This document shows, one piece after another, positions 54,679 through 62,960 of a stretch of 64,000 nucleotides of DNA. The notes beneath the pieces are model-generated. The model was given only the letters and a program-made list of their open reading frames with translations. It made no database searches and had not been told where the DNA came from. The stretch is from NCBI GenBank assembly GCA_963822255.1, contig CAWGGV010000002.1, positions 1 through 64,000 of the forward strand. Reading direction: 5' to 3'. Position numbers and translations under genes: made by a program. Each line of letters opens with the position of its first letter. Position 1 is the first letter of the stretch. The DNA comes from UBA7803 sp963822255. GTDB taxonomy: Bacteria > Pseudomonadota > Gammaproteobacteria > Pseudomonadales > Azotimanducaceae.

Positions 54679-57441
54679 TCACTCGTCCGGTGCGCCATCC
54701 ACGCGCCCCGAGATGCGTGCGATCGACGCGACGAGGGCGGCGGGCTCGATCGGCTTGGCCAGGTGTGCCTGGTAACCGACACGAAATGCCCGGGCTCGGT
54801 CCTGGGGACGGGCGTAGGCCGTGAGTGCGATAGCGGGAACGCCGCCGGCGGCGCCGGTATCAGCCTCACGGATACGCCGCAGCAGCTCGTAGCCGTCGAC
54901 GCCGGGAAGCCCGATGTCGCTGATCAGCAGATCCACCTCGTTGTCCGGCAGGCGCGCCAGTGCGTCCTCCGCCGAGCTCGCTGCGATCACCTGCGCGCCG
55001 TAGCCGGTGAGAAAGCGGCACAGGAAGTCGAGGGTATCCGCCTCGTCCTCGACCACGAGTATGCTGATGCCCTGGAGCAGGTCGGACGGCGCAGTCACGT
55101 TCGGTCGCTCGTCGCGGGCACGTTCCGTCGAGACGATGGGCGCACCCGCCGGCAGCTCGATCTGGAACGTCGCCCCTTGTCCTTCGCCCGGGCTCTGCGC
55201 TCGGATCGTGCCGCCGTGCAACTCGACCAGGTGCTTGGCGATTGACAGTCCAAGGCCCAGCCCACCGCCCCGGGCTTGCAGCAGGCTCGGCTGGTTGAAC
55301 CGCTCGAAGATGTGCGGGAGTATCTCGGGCCCGATGCCGACGCCGGTGTCGGTGACGGTGATTTCAGCGTGGGCGCCGGACTGGCGCACGCGCACGACCA
55401 CGGTGCCGCCCTCCGGCGTGAACTTTATCGCGTTCGCGACCACGTTCCAGATGATCTGTTGCAGGCGCGCTGGATCGGCCGCGACGGTGATCGCCGGCGT
55501 GTCGAATTCGGCGCCAAGGTCGATCTGCTTGCTGTTCGCGGTCTGTTGTACCGTCTCGATCACGTTGCTGACGAGGGCGCGCAGATCGGCCTGCTCGATG
55601 TTGAGGCGCAACTTGCCCGAGATGATGCGGCTCACGTCCAGCAGGTCGGAGACGAGCTGAGCCTGCAGGCGCGTGTTGCGGGAGATCACGTCGAGCCCCT
55701 GGACGATGACGTCCTGGTCGGTCAGCCGTTGCATCATCAGCTGCGTCCAGCCGAGGATGGCGTTCAGCGGTGTGCGAAGCTCGTGCGACACCGTCGCTAC
55801 GAACTCGTCCTTGACGCGATTCGCCCGTTCGGCCTCGGTGCGGGCGGCGCGCTCCGCGCCGAACAGGCGTTCGCGCTCGGCGGCGGCGGTGCGCCGTTCG
55901 GCGTCTACCCGGCGGCGATCGCTGATGTCCCGGAACACCAGCACCACCCCGACCATTCGGCCCGAGCGGTTGCGAATCGGCGCGCCGCTGTCGTCGATCG
56001 GACGCTCGGTGCCGTCGGCCGCGATCAGCAGCGTATGATTCGCCAGGCCGACGACGACGCCTTCGGCGAGCACGCGCGCTACGGGGCTCTCTACCGTACG
56101 CCGGCTCTCTTCGTTGACGATTCTGAAGACCTTCGCTGAGCTCTCTCCGCGCGCCTGATCCAGGTTCCAGCCGGTCAGATGCTCCGCGACCGGATTCATG
56201 AAGACGACCCGGCCCTGCATGTCGGTCGCGACCACGGCGTCGCCGATACTCTCCAGCGTCGTTTCGAACCACCCGCGCTGCTCGGCAATGGCTTCTTCGG
56301 CGCGCCTTTCCTGGGTGATGTCGCGGAACACGAGCACCGCGCCGATGGGCGTTCCGTCGATGTTGCGAATCGGCGCGGCGCTGTCCGCGATCGGTCGCTC
56401 CGTGCCATTGCGGTGCACCAGCGCGGTGTGGTTCGCGAGGCTGACGACCTGACCTGAGCGCACGACGAGGTCCGCCGGATTCTCCACCGGCTGCCGGCTG
56501 TCTTCGTTGATGATCTCGAAGACTTCCGCAATCGCGCGGCCGCTGGCTTCTTCCGCGGCCCAACCCGTCAACGCCTCGGCAGTCGGATTCATGAACGTGA
56601 CTCGGCCCTGGCCGTCGGTGGCGATGACACCATCTCCGATGCTGCTGAGCGTGACGCGAAAGTACTCCTGCTGCGCGGCGAGCTCTCGTGCCAGTTGCTT
56701 CTGCTCGGTGATGTCGCGAGCGACCTTGGCCACGCCGATGACAGTGCCGTCGTCGGCGAGAATCGGCGAGACCGACACCGAGATGTCGACCTTGCGGCCG
56801 TCTTTGGCGAGGCGCACGGTCTCGAGGTGCTCGATACGCCCACCGGCCCGGACGGTGGACAGGATCATGTCCTCTTCCGGGTAGCGGTCGGCCGGGATGA
56901 GGATGTGGATCGGACGGCCGATCAGCTCGCCGGCGCTGTAGCCGAAGATCCGCTCCGCGCTCTCGTTGCAGGACGTGATCGTGCCGTTCAGGTCCTTGGA
57001 GATGATGGCGTCCGCGGACGAGGAGATGATGGCCGCCAGGTAGGCTTCCCGTTCCCTGGCGCGTTTGCGCTCGGTGATGTCCCGGGCGATTTTCGACGCC
57101 CCGATGATCTTGCCGGAGGGGTCGAGGATCGGGGAAATGGTCAGAGAAACGTCGATCAGGCGACGGTCCTTCGTTACCCGCACCGTCTCGAAGTGGTCGA
57201 TGCGCTCGCCGCGGCGGAGCCGCGCCAGGATGTCGTCTTCCTCCGCCTGCCTGTCGTGAGGGATCAGCATCCGCACCGGCCGGCCCATCAGTTCCTGGGC
57301 GCTGTAGCCGAAGATGCGCTCGGCCGCCGGATTGCAGGACTGAATGATGCCGTCGAGGTCCTTCGAGATGATGGCGTCATCTGACCACTCGACAATGGCG
57401 GCCACGCGCGCTTCAGTAGAGGATCGGGATTCGTCGTCCAT
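54679..57441 (-). CDS. multi-PAS hybrid sensor histidine kinase
   Basis: A 920-residue soluble sensor with no membrane segment. Four PAS domains in a row (about 10-125, 135-247, 258-380, 388-505), the first two with the DLDGIIQSCNPAAERIFGYS type and the last two with TGW variants and PAC ends RDIT. A HisKA domain has phospho-acceptor H553 in TVSHELRTPLNA. The HATPase has N670 in NVVANAIKFT, DTGVGIGPE and GGGLGLGLSIAKH. The receiver domain has D842 in SDIGLPG and K896. It would sense a small ligand or redox state in the cytoplasm and phosphorelay to an unlinked partner. No cognate regulator is beside it except a truncated receiver remnant. Confidence 0.93.
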   Translation of the reverse strand: MDDESRSSTEARVAAIVEWSDDAIISKDLDGIIQSCNPAAERIFGYSAQELMGRPVRMLIPHDRQAEEDDILARLRRGERIDHFETVRVTKDRRLIDVSLTISPILDPSGKIIGASKIARDITERKRAREREAYLAAIISSSADAIISKDLNGTITSCNESAERIFGYSAGELIGRPIHILIPADRYPEEDMILSTVRAGGRIEHLETVRLAKDGRKVDISVSVSPILADDGTVIGVAKVARDITEQKQLARELAAQQEYFRVTLSSIGDGVIATDGQGRVTFMNPTAEALTGWAAEEASGRAIAEVFEIINEDSRQPVENPADLVVRSGQVVSLANHTALVHRNGTERPIADSAAPIRNIDGTPIGAVLVFRDITQERRAEEAIAEQRGWFETTLESIGDAVVATDMQGRVVFMNPVAEHLTGWNLDQARGESSAKVFRIVNEESRRTVESPVARVLAEGVVVGLANHTLLIAADGTERPIDDSGAPIRNRSGRMVGVVLVFRDISDRRRVDAERRTAAAERERLFGAERAARTEAERANRVKDEFVATVSHELRTPLNAILGWTQLMMQRLTDQDVIVQGLDVISRNTRLQAQLVSDLLDVSRIISGKLRLNIEQADLRALVSNVIETVQQTANSKQIDLGAEFDTPAITVAADPARLQQIIWNVVANAIKFTPEGGTVVVRVRQSGAHAEITVTDTGVGIGPEILPHIFERFNQPSLLQARGGGLGLGLSIAKHLVELHGGTIRAQSPGEGQGATFQIELPAGAPIVSTERARDERPNVTAPSDLLQGISILVVEDEADTLDFLCRFLTGYGAQVIAASSAEDALARLPDNEVDLLISDIGLPGVDGYELLRRIREADTGAAGGVPAIALTAYARPQDRARAFRVGYQAHLAKPIEPAALVASIARISGRVDGAPDE

Positions 57442-57611
57442 GGATGGTGCACTCTAGGTGAAGCAACGGGACCGGTCCAGCAGGCGGGGCGCGGGCGCAG
57501 CCCCGTGCAGCACCTTCCCGGTGCCGGCAGGCGCAGCTGCGCTGCCTGGCTCTCGTGCCGCGCGATGTGCTAAACCTGTCCGTCTCCGTAACTGCCACCA
57601 AGGATTCGCGC

Positions 57612-58337
57612 ATGGCCGTGAAGAACGAGACGCTCAGCTACCAGGCCGACGGCCTCGGCATGGTCAGTCAGTACTACGTGGACGATTCGAAGTCCGGGCG
57701 CCGCCCCGGCGTTCTGGTGTTTCCGGAGGCCTTTGGCCTCGGCGAGCACGCCAAGTCCCGTGCCGAACGCCTGGCCGGGCTCGGCTACGCCGCGCTCGCC
57801 TGCGACCTGCACGGCGAGGGCAAGGTCTACAGCGACCTGCAGCAGGTCATGCCGCTGCTCGGCCCGCTCCGGGAAGACCCGGCGCGCATCCGGGCCCGCG
57901 CGAAGGGCGGGCTCGACGCGCTGCTGGCGCGGCCCGAGGTGGACAGCTCGAAGATCGCGTCGATCGGCTTCTGCTTCGGCGGCACCATGTCCCTGGAGCT
58001 TGCGCGCGGCGGCGCGGACATCGTCGGCGTGGTCGGCTTCCACAGCGGCCTGGCGACCGCCGCGCCCGAGGACGCGAAGAACATCCGCGCGAAAGTGCTG
58101 GTCTGCATCGGCGCGGACGATCCCGGCGTTCCCGCCGAGCAGCGCGCCGCGTTCGAGCAGGAGATGCGAGAGGTCGGCGTCGACTGGCGCATGCACGTGT
58201 ACGGCGGCGTCGTCCACAGCTTCACCAATCCAGACGCTGACAAGCTCGGACGGCCGGAGTTCGCCCGCTACGACGCCGGCGCCGACGCGCGGTCGTGGGC
58301 GGAGATGCGGGCGCTGTTCGACGAGGTGTTCGGGTAG
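57612..58337 (+). CDS. dienelactone hydrolase-family protein
   Basis: A 241-residue alpha/beta hydrolase. RPGVLVFPEAFGLGEHAKSR and ALACDLHGEGKVY open the fold. GFCFGGTM carries the Cys nucleophile, CIGADDPGVP the Asp and VVHSFTNPDAD the His, the Cys-His-Asp triad of dienelactone hydrolases. It hydrolyses small lactones in aromatic catabolism, or related esters. The start ATG 57612 (AAGGA upstream) is preferred over an upstream in-frame ATG at 57555. A dense REP cluster follows. Confidence 0.9.
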   Translation: MAVKNETLSYQADGLGMVSQYYVDDSKSGRRPGVLVFPEAFGLGEHAKSRAERLAGLGYAALACDLHGEGKVYSDLQQVMPLLGPLREDPARIRARAKGGLDALLARPEVDSSKIASIGFCFGGTMSLELARGGADIVGVVGFHSGLATAAPEDAKNIRAKVLVCIGADDPGVPAEQRAAFEQEMREVGVDWRMHVYGGVVHSFTNPDADKLGRPEFARYDAGADARSWAEMRALFDEVFG

Positions 58338-58343
58338 CCGCTC

Positions 58344-58484
58344 TGTGGGAGCGGCCTCCCTGTGGGAGCGGCCTCCCTGTGGGAGCGGCCTCCCGGCCGC
58401 GATCGCGAGCGGGAGCTCGCTCCCACACACACAATCGCGAGCGGGAGCTCGCTCCCACATGCAGGAGCTCGCTCCCACATGCGC
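58344..58484. repeat. REP cluster (three direct units plus inverted ones)
   Basis: A 17-base unit TGTGGGAGCGGCCTCCC occurs three times head to tail (58344, 58361, 58378). It is followed by GCGAGCGGGAGCTCGCTCCCAC twice with an ACACACACA spacer and one more AGGAGCTCGCTCCCACATGC unit. It lies between the convergent dienelactone hydrolase and EthD genes and is the largest REP array in the window. Confidence 0.88.
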
Positions 58485-58487
58485 GGT

Positions 58488-59261
58488 TCAGCGGCGGTCG
58501 ATGATGGTGTGCTCTTTGCCGAAGAAGATGGTCGAGCGCGACATGTCGATGAAGTTGTGCTCGTCCTCGACGAACGCGCGGTTGGCGCGGCGGGCTTCGT
58601 CCGTTGCCGGCAGGCGGCCGCGGTCGATCCACGCCTCCGCGTGGCCGAGGTAAGACTCGACCCGGGTGCCGCGCGCGGCGCGCAGGCCGTCGTCGATGGC
58701 GGAGCCCGCGCGGTGCACCTGCCGGTAGCACAGGGTGCCGGTGGCCTCGCCGTGGGAGCGGACGATGGGGCCGTGGTGGGTGAGCCAGTAGTGGCGGGCC
58801 TCGTCCTCGGAAAGCTTGGCCTGGTGGCGCAGCGGAAAGAACACGCGGATCACGTTGCTCTTCACCCGCGCGACCACGTTCTCCGGTGACGGATTGATCT
58901 GCGGGTACTCGTATGCCATCCACAGCGGCGAGTTCGGCAGGTCGATGAACTTCGCCTCGTCTTCCAGCAGCGCGGCCCCTGCCGCCCGAGCCGGCGCTGT
59001 GTCGAGGTTCGCCGCGAGCGCCGGCTCGCTCGCCCACCACAGCTCGGCGACGCCGTCGTAGGCCGGCTCCATGTCGCCGCGCGCCTGTTGCGCCGCGGCG
59101 GTGGCATCGTCGTCGGTGGTGTGGGTCTGCACGTAGCGCAGAATGTCCAGATCGCCGGCGAAGCTCGCCACCAGCGGCGCGTGCTTGTTGCGCCAGTAGT
59201 CCTGAAACTCATCGCGGCTCAGCTCGGCCTTCCGCCGCAGTACGAACACCAGTCGAATCAT
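58488..59261 (-). CDS. double EthD-domain protein
   Basis: A 257-residue protein with two EthD-type ferredoxin-like modules. RLVFVLRRKAELSRDEFQDY and WRNKHAPLVASFAG form the first. IRVFFPLRHQAKLSEDEARH and YWLTHHGPIVRSHGEATG form the second; the W/YWxxxHxP motif occurs in both. EthD proteins are associated with ether and aromatic degradation, with ill-defined catalytic roles. It lies 23 bases downstream of an acyl-CoA synthetase gene and is probably cotranscribed with it. Confidence 0.88.
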   Translation of the reverse strand: MIRLVFVLRRKAELSRDEFQDYWRNKHAPLVASFAGDLDILRYVQTHTTDDDATAAAQQARGDMEPAYDGVAELWWASEPALAANLDTAPARAAGAALLEDEAKFIDLPNSPLWMAYEYPQINPSPENVVARVKSNVIRVFFPLRHQAKLSEDEARHYWLTHHGPIVRSHGEATGTLCYRQVHRAGSAIDDGLRAARGTRVESYLGHAEAWIDRGRLPATDEARRANRAFVEDEHNFIDMSRSTIFFGKEHTIIDRR

Positions 59262-59284
59262 GTGGTTTCCCCGCGCGTCGTTGC

Positions 59285-60829
59285 TCAGATGTTGCGCCCG
59301 GCGCCTTCCCAGTAGGGGGCGCGCAGCTTGCGCTTGAATATCTTGCCGGAGTCCTCTCGCGGCAGCTCGTCCACGAACTCCCACACCCTCGGCATCTTGT
59401 AGCCGGCCACCTGCGACCGCAGCTGGTCGCGCAGCTCCGCTTCGCGCACGTCGACGCCGGGCTGCGGCTGGATGTAGGCGCACACGGCCTCGCCGAACTC
59501 ATCATCCGGGATGCCGAACACCGCGCAGTCCGCCACCTCGGGCAGCTTGTGCAGCTCCGCCTCGATCTCCGCTGGATAGATGTTCACGCCACCCGAGATG
59601 ATCATGTCGTTGGCGCGGTCGCACAGATACAGGAACCCGTCCTCGTCGAAGTAGCCGACGTCGCCGGGCGTGACAAGGCCCTGCTTCTCCATGCGCCGGC
59701 GCTTCTCCGGATCGTTCTGATAGGTGAAGTCCGACGAGCCCCGGGTGCGGCCGATGACTTCGCCGATCTCCCGCGGCGGCAGCTCGTGGCCGTCCGCGTC
59801 CACCACCTTGACGACGGCGTCCGGCATCAGCCGACCCACCGTGCCCGGATGCGCCAGCCATTCCTCCGACGTGCAGAAGGTCACGTTGCCCATCTCGGTG
59901 GAGCCGTAGTACTCGTTGATGACCGGCCCCCACCACTCGATCATGGCGCGCTTGATGGGCGGCGACACCGGCGCCGCCGCGTGAGCCACGAACCTCAGTG
60001 ACGACACGTCGTACTTCGCGCGCACGTCTTCCGGCAGCTTCAGCAGCCGGTTGAACATGATCGGCACCATGTTGAGGTGAGTGATCTTGCGCTCGTCGAT
60101 GTGCCGCAGCAGCGCTTCCGGATCGAAGCGCGGCAGGATGACGATGTTGGCGCCCTGGCGGAAACAGAAGTTGGCATGGGCGTTGGGCGCCGAATGATAG
60201 ATGGGACCGACGATGGCGGTGGTGATCTCGCGGCCGCGGTCGAGGTAGTCGGTGAAGCCGTAGCTCTGGGCCAGCATGCGCACCGCAACCGCGGTCTGCT
60301 CGGGCGTGGCGGTGGGGCGCTTCACGCCTTTCGGCCGGCCGGTGGTGCCGGAGGTGTAGATGATGGTGCTCGGCATCGGCGCCGGCGGGCGCTCGGTGTC
60401 CGCGAAGCCGTCGCGCCAGGTCGCCCAGTTGACTGCGCCGGCAGGCACGGCGCAGGCCGCGTCGGAGAGGGCATACGCCTGCTGGATCTCCGGCGGCACC
60501 GGCACTACCAGCACCTGCACGCCGTCGGGGATGGCCTCGCGGATCGGCGCCAGCAGATCGGCGTGGATCACCAGCACCTTGACCCCCGAGTCCTCCAGCA
60601 GATAACGCGCTTCCCCCGGGGTGTAGTGCCAGTTCACGGCCACCGGATAGGCGCCCAGGCTGCTGGCGCCGAGGCTGGTCTCGAAGAACGGATAGTCGTT
60701 GCGCAGGTAAACGGCGACCCCGTCGCCCGGCCCTACGCCGAGGCTTTCGAAGCCGTTGGCGGCCTGGCGGGCGCGTCGCTCGATCTCCGAGGAGTCCAGT
60801 TGGCGTTCGCCGCTCCAGATGGTTCCCAA
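59285..60829 (-). CDS. AMP-binding acyl-CoA synthetase
   Basis: A 514-residue adenylate-forming ligase. YTSGTTGRPKGV is the P-loop, NEYYGSTEMGNVTF the A5 adenine-binding motif, and GDVGYFDEDGFLYLCDRAND the hinge with the Asp/Arg pair. ISGGVNIYPAEIEAELHKLP and SGKIFKRKL (catalytic Lys) complete it. It activates a carboxylic acid as the CoA thioester. The N-terminus begins directly GTIWSGERQL, so it is near full length. Together with the EthD gene it suggests degradation of an aromatic, terpenoid or sterol side-chain acid. Confidence 0.93.
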   Translation of the reverse strand: MGTIWSGERQLDSSEIERRARQAANGFESLGVGPGDGVAVYLRNDYPFFETSLGASSLGAYPVAVNWHYTPGEARYLLEDSGVKVLVIHADLLAPIREAIPDGVQVLVVPVPPEIQQAYALSDAACAVPAGAVNWATWRDGFADTERPPAPMPSTIIYTSGTTGRPKGVKRPTATPEQTAVAVRMLAQSYGFTDYLDRGREITTAIVGPIYHSAPNAHANFCFRQGANIVILPRFDPEALLRHIDERKITHLNMVPIMFNRLLKLPEDVRAKYDVSSLRFVAHAAAPVSPPIKRAMIEWWGPVINEYYGSTEMGNVTFCTSEEWLAHPGTVGRLMPDAVVKVVDADGHELPPREIGEVIGRTRGSSDFTYQNDPEKRRRMEKQGLVTPGDVGYFDEDGFLYLCDRANDMIISGGVNIYPAEIEAELHKLPEVADCAVFGIPDDEFGEAVCAYIQPQPGVDVREAELRDQLRSQVAGYKMPRVWEFVDELPREDSGKIFKRKLRAPYWEGAGRNI

Positions 60830-60888
60830 GGTCTTCCCTCCGTGGCTGCCGCGGGTGGGTCACCGATTGTACTTGTCCTCCTCGAGGG

Positions 60889-61644
60889 TTACCCGGCGAA
60901 CTTGCTCAAGGCGAACGCCGCCAGGAAGCCCGACACCGTGATCAGTCCGGCGAAGTCGTGGGTGACGTCGAATGCCTCGGGGATCATGGTGTCCGACAGC
61001 ATTGCGAGGATAGCGCCGGCAGCCACGGCCATCGTGGCCGCGATGTACGCCGGCGGCAGTAGCCCGAACAACGCGTAGCCGGCCATGGCGGTCAACCCGA
61101 GCAGCACCGCCAGACCGCCCCACAGCCCGAAGACGTAACCGGGTCGTCGATCGGCCCGTCGCATCCCTGTTGCACTCGAGAGCCCTTCCGGGATGTTCGA
61201 AAGGAAGATCGCAACGACGGCAACGAAGCTGACGGCGCCGCCTTCGAGCATGCTCGTGCCGATGACGATGGATTCCGGGATGCCGTCCAGCGCGGCGCCG
61301 ATGGCGATCGCCATGCCGCTGCCGCTTTGATCGTGCTCCGTAGGCTGTTGATCGCCGGATCGTTTGCGATGCTTCGCGCCCTGATGGGCGAGCCACAGGT
61401 TCGCGAGCGTGTAGACGAGGGCACCGGCGAAAAAGCCCACGGCCGTCGCCGCCAGACCGCCCCGGTGGTAGGCCTCGTCCATCATCTCGAACGCGAGGGC
61501 GGAGATCAGCACGCCGCTGCCGAACGCCATCACCGCGGCGGTCAGCCGTTGCGGCAGGCGCAGGTAGTATCCGGCCAGCGCGCCGATCACCAGCGCGAGG
61601 CCGGTTACGGTTCCCCAGATGCCGGCCTGCAGCCAGATGGGCAT
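60889..61644 (-). CDS. ZIP-family divalent metal transporter
   Basis: A 251-residue membrane protein with eight or so helices. MAIAIGAALDGIPESIVIGT and FLSNIPEGLSSATGM are the paired ZIP helix-4/5 metal motifs (with D-G-I-P-E and N-I-P-E-G). A His-poor loop, QGAKHRKRSGDQQPTEHDQS, forms the cytoplasmic connector. It probably takes up Zn or Mn. Start ATG 61644 follows AAAGGAG. It stands alone between catabolic genes on the same strand. Confidence 0.9.
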   Translation of the reverse strand: MPIWLQAGIWGTVTGLALVIGALAGYYLRLPQRLTAAVMAFGSGVLISALAFEMMDEAYHRGGLAATAVGFFAGALVYTLANLWLAHQGAKHRKRSGDQQPTEHDQSGSGMAIAIGAALDGIPESIVIGTSMLEGGAVSFVAVVAIFLSNIPEGLSSATGMRRADRRPGYVFGLWGGLAVLLGLTAMAGYALFGLLPPAYIAATMAVAAGAILAMLSDTMIPEAFDVTHDFAGLITVSGFLAAFALSKFAG

Positions 61645-61681
61645 GAGGGTCTCCTTTGTTGGTCGTGGTTGGTCGCGGTTT

Positions 61682-61707
61682 GATCGCGATCTGGAGATCG
61701 CTCCTAC
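61682..61707. repeat. REP element (inverted copy)
   Basis: The reverse complement matches the 26-bp unit at 4387-4412 with one mismatch. Its GTAGGAG supplies the TAG stop of the gene at 61704. Confidence 0.82.
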
Positions 61708-62936
61708 GGGGAACGGTCCGGCGCTTCGGCTTGCAGGGTCCGCAGCATCAGGCCTTCGCCGGGCAGGCCGAGCAGCACCCGGCCGGCGTCGTCGAGGTGA
61801 TGGGACGCGACGGTGGTGTGCTGGCGCACCACCCGCACGTCGCGGGTCAGGCGCTCCAGCGGATGGCCAAGCATGTTGGCAGTGGTGCCGGCGGCGTCGG
61901 CGAGGCGGTCCACCGCGTCGCAGGCGCCGGCGACAGCGTCGGAGCAGGCGGCCTGGAAGATGGCGAGATCGCGCGCGGACGGGCGCTTCTTTTCGCGCAC
62001 CTGCTGCCAGAGATCCGACACCCGGGTCATCACCAGGGCACGAGCGCCCAGCACCCGCACCTCGGCTTCCGCCACGGCGCGTTGGGCCCGGGGACGCTCG
62101 CGCAGGCTGCGGCTGGTGAACCGCGGCACCTTGCCGGTCGCTAGCTCGGTGAAGGCGGTGAGCGCGGCGCGGGCGATGCCGAGCGCCACCGCGACCTTGT
62201 TGTAGGCGAGGCGGGCGCCCAGCGGAAACCGGAGCAGAGCAATGTTGTTGGGGTCTGCCTCCGTGTGGCTGCGGGCGATGCGGCCGAGCTCGGCGCCGAG
62301 CGGCGGGACGATGCGGGCGTCGGGTACGAACACGTCGTCGACGCGGACGTCGTGTGAGCCGGAGCCGCGCAGTCCGGCGACGTGCCAGGTGTCGACGATG
62401 GCGAACTCGTCACGCGGCACGATGGCGTAAACATTGCCCATGTCGGGCACCGGGGCGCCGTCCCGGTGCAGACGCACGGTGGCGCCGAACACGTCGCTGT
62501 TGTGGCAGCCGCTGACGAACTGCCATTGCCCGGTGACGCGGTAGCCTCCCGGCACCGCGTCGGCGCGGCCCACGGCGGCGGTGGAGCTGCACATGATCAC
62601 CCGGGGATCGGCGATGACTTCCGCGCACGCCTCGAGGCCAGGCGCGACCAGGCCGAACGTCTCGATGCCGATCATCAGGTTCCAGCCGGCGCTGCCGTCG
62701 ACCTCGGAGATCGCCTCGATCACCTGGATCTGCGTCATGGGATCGGCGGCCTCGCCGCCGCACCAGGTCGGCGCCGCCAACCGATAGAGGCCTTCGGCCG
62801 CGAAGCCTTGCGCCACGGCGGCCGGCAGGTGGCGCAGCCGTTCCGCCTCGTCGGCGTGGGCGCGGATGAGCTCGGCGAGGCCGCGGGCCCGTGCCAGCGG
62901 CGGCGCTGCCGCGCCGTCGATGGACTCAACGGCCAT
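61704..62936 (-). CDS. acyl-CoA-dehydrogenase-fold flavoprotein (HsaA/monooxygenase-like)
   Basis: A 410-residue flavin enzyme with the acyl-CoA dehydrogenase fold. VIEAISEVDGSAGWNLMIG, VPGGYRVTGQWQFVSGCHNS, WHVAGLRGSGSHDVRVDDVF, and the end RQHTTVASHHLDDAGRVLLG fit the class D two-component monooxygenase and HsaA-like branch more than true beta-oxidation dehydrogenases. The normal catalytic Glu position is not obvious. It would hydroxylate an aromatic or steroid intermediate with reduced flavin from a partner reductase, which is not in view. The stop codon is formed by a REP. Confidence 0.82.
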   Translation of the reverse strand: MAVESIDGAAAPPLARARGLAELIRAHADEAERLRHLPAAVAQGFAAEGLYRLAAPTWCGGEAADPMTQIQVIEAISEVDGSAGWNLMIGIETFGLVAPGLEACAEVIADPRVIMCSSTAAVGRADAVPGGYRVTGQWQFVSGCHNSDVFGATVRLHRDGAPVPDMGNVYAIVPRDEFAIVDTWHVAGLRGSGSHDVRVDDVFVPDARIVPPLGAELGRIARSHTEADPNNIALLRFPLGARLAYNKVAVALGIARAALTAFTELATGKVPRFTSRSLRERPRAQRAVAEAEVRVLGARALVMTRVSDLWQQVREKKRPSARDLAIFQAACSDAVAGACDAVDRLADAAGTTANMLGHPLERLTRDVRVVRQHTTVASHHLDDAGRVLLGLPGEGLMLRTLQAEAPDRSP

Positions 62937-62960
62937 GGCGGCGGCCTCCGCGTCGCGAGC

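Noticed and set aside
58344..58484. Possible CRISPR array because of regularly spaced 17-bp repeats
   Set aside because: Units are directly abutting without unique spacers and match the REP family found elsewhere in the window.
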